A stretch of 64,000 nt of DNA from contig CADACW010000002.1 of assembly GCA_902786565.1 (NCBI GenBank), positions 62,001 to 126,000 of the forward strand, read 5' to 3'. Below are positions 60,592 through 64,000 of this stretch, one piece after another. Origin of the DNA: an uncultured Prevotellaceae bacterium. GTDB taxonomy: Bacteria; Bacteroidota; Bacteroidia; Bacteroidales; Bacteroidaceae. The translations under genes were made by a program, and so were the position numbers. Position 1 is the first letter of the stretch. Every line of letters begins with the position of its first letter. The notes below the pieces were generated by a model. The model was not told the origin of the DNA, did not search any database, and saw nothing but the letters and a program-made list of their open reading frames with translations.

Positions 60592-60646
60592 TACCTTTGC
60601 ACCCGATGGCGAGTCACAAAAACGGCTGGTGGTTCGTCATCGGGTG
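60592..60646 (+). other. -7 element followed by a 9-bp hairpin (possible small RNA start)
   Basis: TACCTTTG (60592-60599) is followed at once by CACCCGATG (60600-60608), which pairs perfectly with CATCGGGTG (60638-60646). No gene follows on this strand. No convincing -33 box. Its layout resembles the promoter-hairpin pair at 58762-58792. Confidence 0.3.
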
Positions 60647-60691
60647 TTCATTAAATGCAATTCATAGCAGAACAAGGAGATTAGAACGGTC

Positions 60692-60768
60692 TCTTATCCG
60701 GACTCGGCTTTCTTGCGTCCCGATGGTAGCAAGCCAGCAAAGCTGGAGCGGCCGCTTGCCAGAGCAAG
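60692..60768. repeat. Dispersed hairpin repeat R2 (copy 2, long)
   Basis: The same TCTTATCCGGACTCGGCT block (60692-60709) and terminal CTTGC-CAGA-GCAAG hairpin (60755-60768) as at 58584, with an extra middle part that holds further small hairpins (CTTGC...GCAAG and CCAGC-AAA-GCTGG). Confidence 0.75.
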
Positions 60769-60829
60769 AACCCAGAAAATCCTCAATCTCCTAAACTGCT
60801 TTTATATAAAGAAATCCTGCAATTTCTTC

Positions 60830-60916
60830 CAAAGTTACGAAAAAACGAGAGAAAGGCCAAATTTATTTGGGCTTTTCTGAGTGCAAGTAAGTTCGGCGAA
60901 GCCAAAGTTACGAAAA
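60830..60916. repeat. 87-bp dispersed repeat R1 (copy 2)
   Basis: 85 of 87 positions equal to 58363-58449, same orientation, including the minus-strand promoter motif. Here the promoter would point into the gap behind the T9SS cargo gene, where no minus-strand gene exists. It lies 40 bp after the kdsD stop. Confidence 0.92.
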
Positions 60917-60955
60917 TTTTCTGGAAGGACAAATGATTGCCTGAGAAAAAAAGAT

Positions 60956-61903
60956 TCAGAGCATGCACGAATAGTGGTCCACCACACCGAGTAGACGGTG
61001 GGCATCGTCGACCACCAGCACGGAGTGTATTTTGTGAGTCTGCATGATGTGCTGTATTTCCGTGATTTTGGTGTGCAGCCCCACACATTTGGGCCTGCGC
61101 GTCATGATGTCCTCCACGGTGTGGGTGAAGAAGTCGGCCTGCCAGCGCTCAGTGGCGCGGCGTATGTCGCCGTCGGTGATGAGACCCACGATGCGGCCCT
61201 CGCTGACGGCCACGCCCAGTCCGAGCTTGCCCTTGCTCACGAGGATGATGGCCTCGCCCAGTTGCATCTGTGGCGACAGTATGGGCAGGTCGTCGCTGCG
61301 CATCACGTCCTGTGCGGTGGTGAGCAGCCGCTTGCCCAGTTCGCCGCCGGGGTGCAGATGGGCGAAGTCCTGCGGACGGAAGTCGCGCCGCTGCATCAGG
61401 GCGATGGCCAGCGCGTCGCCCATGGCCAGAGCCGCCGTGGTTGAGCTGGTGGGGGCCAGGTTCAGCGGGCATGCCTCTTTCTCCACGCCCACGTTCAGGT
61501 GGCAGGTGGAATATTTTGCCAGCAGCGACTGTGGGTTGCCGCTCATGCCGATGATGGGAATATCGTTGTGCAGCACCATGGGGATGAAGCGCAGCAGCTC
61601 GTCGGTCTGGCCCGAGTTGGAGATGGCCAGCACCACGTCGCCATGGGCCATCACGCCCAGGTCGCCATGATAGACGTCGAGCGGATTGATGAAGAACGAG
61701 GGTGTGCCCGTCGAGGCCAGCGTGGCCGCAATCTTAGCGCCGATGTGGCCGCTCTTGCCCACGCCGGTGACGATGACCTTGCCCTGACAGTGGAGCATCA
61801 GTTCCACGGCCCGTTCAAACTGACTGTCCATCTTCGGGATGAGGTCGAGCAGTGCCTGCGCCTCGTCGCGGATGGCTTGTATACCGTATTCCAGAGTTTT
61901 CAT
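60956..61903 (-). CDS. kdsD: Arabinose-5-phosphate isomerase (KpsF/GutQ family)
   Basis: Converts ribulose 5-phosphate to arabinose 5-phosphate, the first step toward KDO for lipopolysaccharide. The 315-residue protein has an N-terminal SIS domain (KVIVTGVGKSGHIGAKIAATL, VLAISNSGQTDELLRFIP, TSSTTAALAMGDALAIAL) and two C-terminal CBS domains (LGEAIILVSKGKLGLGVAV, VGLITDGDIRRA; IHSVLVVDDAHRLLGVVD). The start ATG 61901-61903 (MKTLEYGIQAIRDEA) lies 11 bp after the kdsA stop; the longer frame upstream is read-through from kdsA. Confidence 0.94.
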   Translation of the reverse strand: MKTLEYGIQAIRDEAQALLDLIPKMDSQFERAVELMLHCQGKVIVTGVGKSGHIGAKIAATLASTGTPSFFINPLDVYHGDLGVMAHGDVVLAISNSGQTDELLRFIPMVLHNDIPIIGMSGNPQSLLAKYSTCHLNVGVEKEACPLNLAPTSSTTAALAMGDALAIALMQRRDFRPQDFAHLHPGGELGKRLLTTAQDVMRSDDLPILSPQMQLGEAIILVSKGKLGLGVAVSEGRIVGLITDGDIRRATERWQADFFTHTVEDIMTRRPKCVGLHTKITEIQHIMQTHKIHSVLVVDDAHRLLGVVDHYSCML

Positions 61904-61914
61904 AATCTTACGTT

Positions 61915-62679
61915 TTATTTTATCAGTTGCTCCAGCAGAGGCTCCAGGCGGTCCAGTTCCAGCATGTTGGCGGCATCGCTCATTCCCTCGTCGGGACGGG
62001 GGTGTACCTCCATAAAGTAGCCGGTGGCCCCGAATGCCTTGGCCGCCAGCGCCATAGCGGGCACGAAGCGGCGGTCGCCGCCGGTCTTGCCGCCTGTGCT
62101 GTCGGGCCGCTGCACGCTGTGTGTGCAGTCCATGATGACCGTGGGCACGATGTCGAGCATATCGGCGATATTGCGGAAGTCGACCACCAGATTGCCATAG
62201 CCCATCATATTGCCGCGCTCGGTGAGCCACACGTCGGTGGCGCCGGCGTCGCGGGCCTTCTCCACAGGGTAGCGCATATCGCGCCCGGCCAGGAATTGCG
62301 CCTTCTTGATGTTGACCGTGCGCCCCGTGCGGGCGGCGGCCACGAGCAGGTCGGTCTGACGGCAGAGGAAGGCCGGAATCTGCAGCACATCGGCCACCTG
62401 GGCCACCGGCGCTGCCTGCCAGGCCTCGTGTATGTCGGTCAGTATGCGCAGTCCGTAGCGGGCCTTCACGTCGGCCAGCATCTGCAGACCGTGCTCCAGG
62501 CCAGGGCCACGGAAAGAGTGAATGGAGGTGCGGTTGGCCTTGTCGAACGAGGCCTTGAAGATGATATCGGTGCCCAGCCGCCGATTGATGTCCACCAGCT
62601 GCCGGGCCACGGTGTCCAGCAGCTGTGCCGACTCAATCACGCAGGGGCCAGCAATGATTTTCGGATTGTCTTTGCTCAT
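61915..62679 (-). CDS. kdsA: 3-deoxy-8-phosphooctulonate synthase
   Basis: Condenses phosphoenolpyruvate with arabinose 5-phosphate to KDO 8-phosphate. The 254-residue length is slightly below E. coli KdsA (284). Motifs: IIAGPCVIESAQLL at the start, FKASFDKANRTSIHSFRGPG, ILTDIHEAW, VNIKKAQFLAGRDM, MDCTHSVQRPDS, EVHPRPDEGMSDAANML. In operon with kdsD, so substrate supply and use are coupled. Confidence 0.96.
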   Translation of the reverse strand: MSKDNPKIIAGPCVIESAQLLDTVARQLVDINRRLGTDIIFKASFDKANRTSIHSFRGPGLEHGLQMLADVKARYGLRILTDIHEAWQAAPVAQVADVLQIPAFLCRQTDLLVAAARTGRTVNIKKAQFLAGRDMRYPVEKARDAGATDVWLTERGNMMGYGNLVVDFRNIADMLDIVPTVIMDCTHSVQRPDSTGGKTGGDRRFVPAMALAAKAFGATGYFMEVHPRPDEGMSDAANMLELDRLEPLLEQLIK

Positions 62680-62781
62680 GCTTTCAGTGTGTGTGTTATG
62701 AAAATAACGGATGCTTCTCTTAATATATTATGGTGGGAGACGTAAAAAGTTTGTCGCCCCCGCAGCAAAAACCTGCCGAGC

Positions 62782-62968
62782 CCGCAGAAAAAACATGGGG
62801 AGGGCGGGGATAAAACTTAAATTACGTCGTAATTTATTTGTATTACGTCGTAATTTATATAAATTTCGTCGTAATTTATATAAATTACGTCGAGTCGTTA
62901 AGTTTAGGTACGGGGGGAAGGTGTTTTTGCTACGGGGGGAGGGTGTTTTTGCTACGGGGGGGAGGATA
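62782..62968. repeat. Composite repeat: 21-bp ACGTCG array plus 22-bp G-rich array (copy 2)
   Basis: Four 21-bp units start at 62821, 62842, 62863 and 62884 within a 93-bp block (62813-62905) bounded by AAACTTAA and TTAAGTTT; the block differs from copy 1 at a single base (TATTTGT against TATCTGT). 22-bp G-rich units (ACGGGGGGAAGGTGTTTTT type) follow at 62910, 62932 and 62954. These are more diverged from copy 1 than the first array. It lies between the divergent kdsA and GH3 genes; 62680-62781 shows nothing else. Confidence 0.9.
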
Positions 62969-63046
62969 TTTTGCACCGTTCTCCTGCCGTCGCTGGCAAT
63001 CAAGTGAACAGCTTAACAATTATTATGGCGGAAAAGGGAAAAAGAT

Positions 63047-63077
63047 TTTGTGGAGTCGGAAGAATTTAGTATTTTTG
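63047..63077 (+). promoter_or_regulatory. Promoter of the GH3 gene
   Basis: TTTG (63047-63050), 19 bp, TATTTTTG (63070-63077): full consensus, leader about 70 nt. Confidence 0.75.
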
Positions 63078-63151
63078 CCCCATCTAAATGAGAATGAAGC
63101 GGTTGGAACGACTTCAACGACTGGGATATAACAATAAATAAGCCATATACT

Positions 63152-64000
63152 ATGAAGAAACTGTTTTTGATGCTTTGCGCTTTGGTGCAACAGACATTCG
63201 CCTCGGCACAGGAGGCACCCCAGCTGAGGGCAGACAACATTGACCAGGTGATGGCCGCAATGACCATCGAGGAGAAAGCACAGATGCTGGTGGGCGGCGG
63301 CAACGACAGCTTTGTGGGCAGCGGCGCCATGCTGGGCCACCAGAAGAAGCTGGTGGCCGGAGCCGCAGGCATCACCGTGGCCATCCCGCGGCTGGGCATC
63401 CCCGCCACGGTGATGTGCGACGGCCCTGCCGGTGTGCACATAGACGCCACCCGCCAGGGCACCAGCCAGACGTTCTATGCCACGGGCTTCCCTGTGGGCA
63501 CCTGCCTGGCCTGCACGTGGAACACCGAACTGGTGGAGCAAGTGGGCCGCGCCATCGGCAACGAGACGCTGGAGTACGGCTGCGACGTGATTTTGGGCCC
63601 CGGCCTGAACATACACCGCAATCCGCTCTGCGGCCGCAACTTCGAGTACTACAGCGAAGACCCGCTCGTGACAGGTGCCATCGGTGCCGCCTGTGTGAAA
63701 GGCATTCAGAGTCAGGGCGTTGGCGTGAGCATCAAGCACTTTGCCGTCAACTCGCAGGAGGGCGACCGCACCCGCGTCAGCGAGAACGTGAGCCAGCGTG
63801 CACTGCGCGAAATCTACCTGCGCGGATTTGAGCGGGTGGTGCGCGAGGCCGACCCCTGGACCATCATGTCATCGTACAACAAAATCAACGGCGTCTACGC
63901 CCAGGGCAACAAAGACCTGCTGACCGGCGCCCTGCGCAACGACTGGGGCTACAGGGGCATCGTGATGACCGACTGGATAGACAAGCGCCACGACTTGCCC
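63152..64000 (+). CDS. Glycoside hydrolase family 3 beta-glucosidase (partial, runs off window)
   Basis: 283 residues are visible; the frame is open to the window end. Signal peptide MKKLFLMLCALVQQTFASAQ, then the GH3 N-terminal TIM-barrel: MTIEEKAQMLVGGG, PATVMCDGPAGVHIDA, GCDVILGPGLNIHRNPLCGR, FEYYSEDPLVTGAIGAA, VSIKHFAVNSQEGDR, and at the end GIVMTDWID, whose aspartate is the catalytic nucleophile. The protein likely releases glucose (or xylose) from beta-linked oligosaccharides in the periplasm. The acid/base-bearing C-terminal domain lies outside the window. Confidence 0.93.
   Translation, partial: MKKLFLMLCALVQQTFASAQEAPQLRADNIDQVMAAMTIEEKAQMLVGGGNDSFVGSGAMLGHQKKLVAGAAGITVAIPRLGIPATVMCDGPAGVHIDATRQGTSQTFYATGFPVGTCLACTWNTELVEQVGRAIGNETLEYGCDVILGPGLNIHRNPLCGRNFEYYSEDPLVTGAIGAACVKGIQSQGVGVSIKHFAVNSQEGDRTRVSENVSQRALREIYLRGFERVVREADPWTIMSSYNKINGVYAQGNKDLLTGALRNDWGYRGIVMTDWIDKRHDLP

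Noticed and set aside
60347..60794. Overlapping small ORFs after the T9SS cargo gene
   Set aside because: They run through the terminator and repeat R2 and have no plausible start or composition.

Overview
The window looks like a chromosomal segment of a Bacteroidota, most likely Prevotellaceae (Prevotella/Segatella/Xylanibacter group). The signs are three SusC/SusD pairs, a BspA-type leucine-rich-repeat protein, dockerin-like and type IX secretion C-termini, a GGGtGRT/NifU-like pair, and promoters of the Bacteroidota form TTTG-N19/20-TAnnTTTG. Nearly all major genes are G/C-rich at third codon positions; the interval of about 58.4-60.9 kb is clearly more AT-rich. I see no tRNA, rRNA or CRISPR array.

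Layout. 0.2-3.2 kb: a secreted LRR_5 protein. 3.3-7.9 kb (minus): clpB and leuA, separated by a complex repeat element. 8.1-25.7 kb (plus): a seven-gene operon FAS1 - SusC - SusD - FAS1 - FAS1 - SusC - SusD with no enzyme gene. 25.7-27.5 kb (minus): GGGtGRT protein and Fe-S scaffold-like protein. 27.6-30.5 kb (minus): sugar MFS transporter and LacI regulator, split by a GxxExxY nuclease-fold gene that sits inside an inverted-repeat cassette. 30.7-38.5 kb (plus): a starch-type susCDEF operon behind a perfect LacI-type palindrome. 38.7-41.1 kb: a toxin-antitoxin cluster (split HipBST-like kinase locus, a 45-residue membrane ORF, a MazF/PemK-like pair). 41.4-45.4 kb (minus): a three-gene envelope operon (thioredoxin-fold lipoprotein lacking CxxC, a small VCBS-like protein, YARHG-DUF3160 lipoprotein). 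45.6-48.0 kb: pnp. 48.2-55.7 kb (minus): three large secreted repeat proteins in one operon, flanked on both sides by related hairpin-forming direct repeats. 56.0-56.6 kb: RelE/ParE-like toxin-antitoxin pair. 56.9-58.3 kb (minus): unknown lipoprotein. 58.4-60.9 kb: AT-rich island with two dispersed repeat families, a structured leader, an unknown small gene and a T9SS cargo protein. 61.0-62.7 kb (minus): kdsA-kdsD for KDO synthesis. 63.2 kb to the end: 5' part of a GH3 beta-glucosidase.

How it works together. The lacI-MFS genes and the divergent susCDEF operon form a plausible regulated system for maltodextrin/starch capture and uptake, but no amylase is adjacent. The FAS1/SusCD operon looks like a second large surface-uptake machine whose ligand cannot be read from the sequence. 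The remaining surface proteins (LRR, beta-helix and YxWD-repeat proteins, T9SS cargo) fit a gut or rumen commensal with a heavily decorated outer membrane.

Most unusual signals: (1) the GxxExxY (PD-(D/E)XK-like) gene bounded by 30-bp imperfect inverted repeats and inserted between lacI and its transporter; (2) two near-identical copies, 57 kb apart, of an element made of a 21-bp ACGTCG array plus a 22-bp G-rich array; (3) the double SusCD/triple FAS1 operon; (4) several hairpin repeat families bracketing surface-protein genes, one carrying a complete promoter; (5) a structured 5' leader in front of an unknown small gene.
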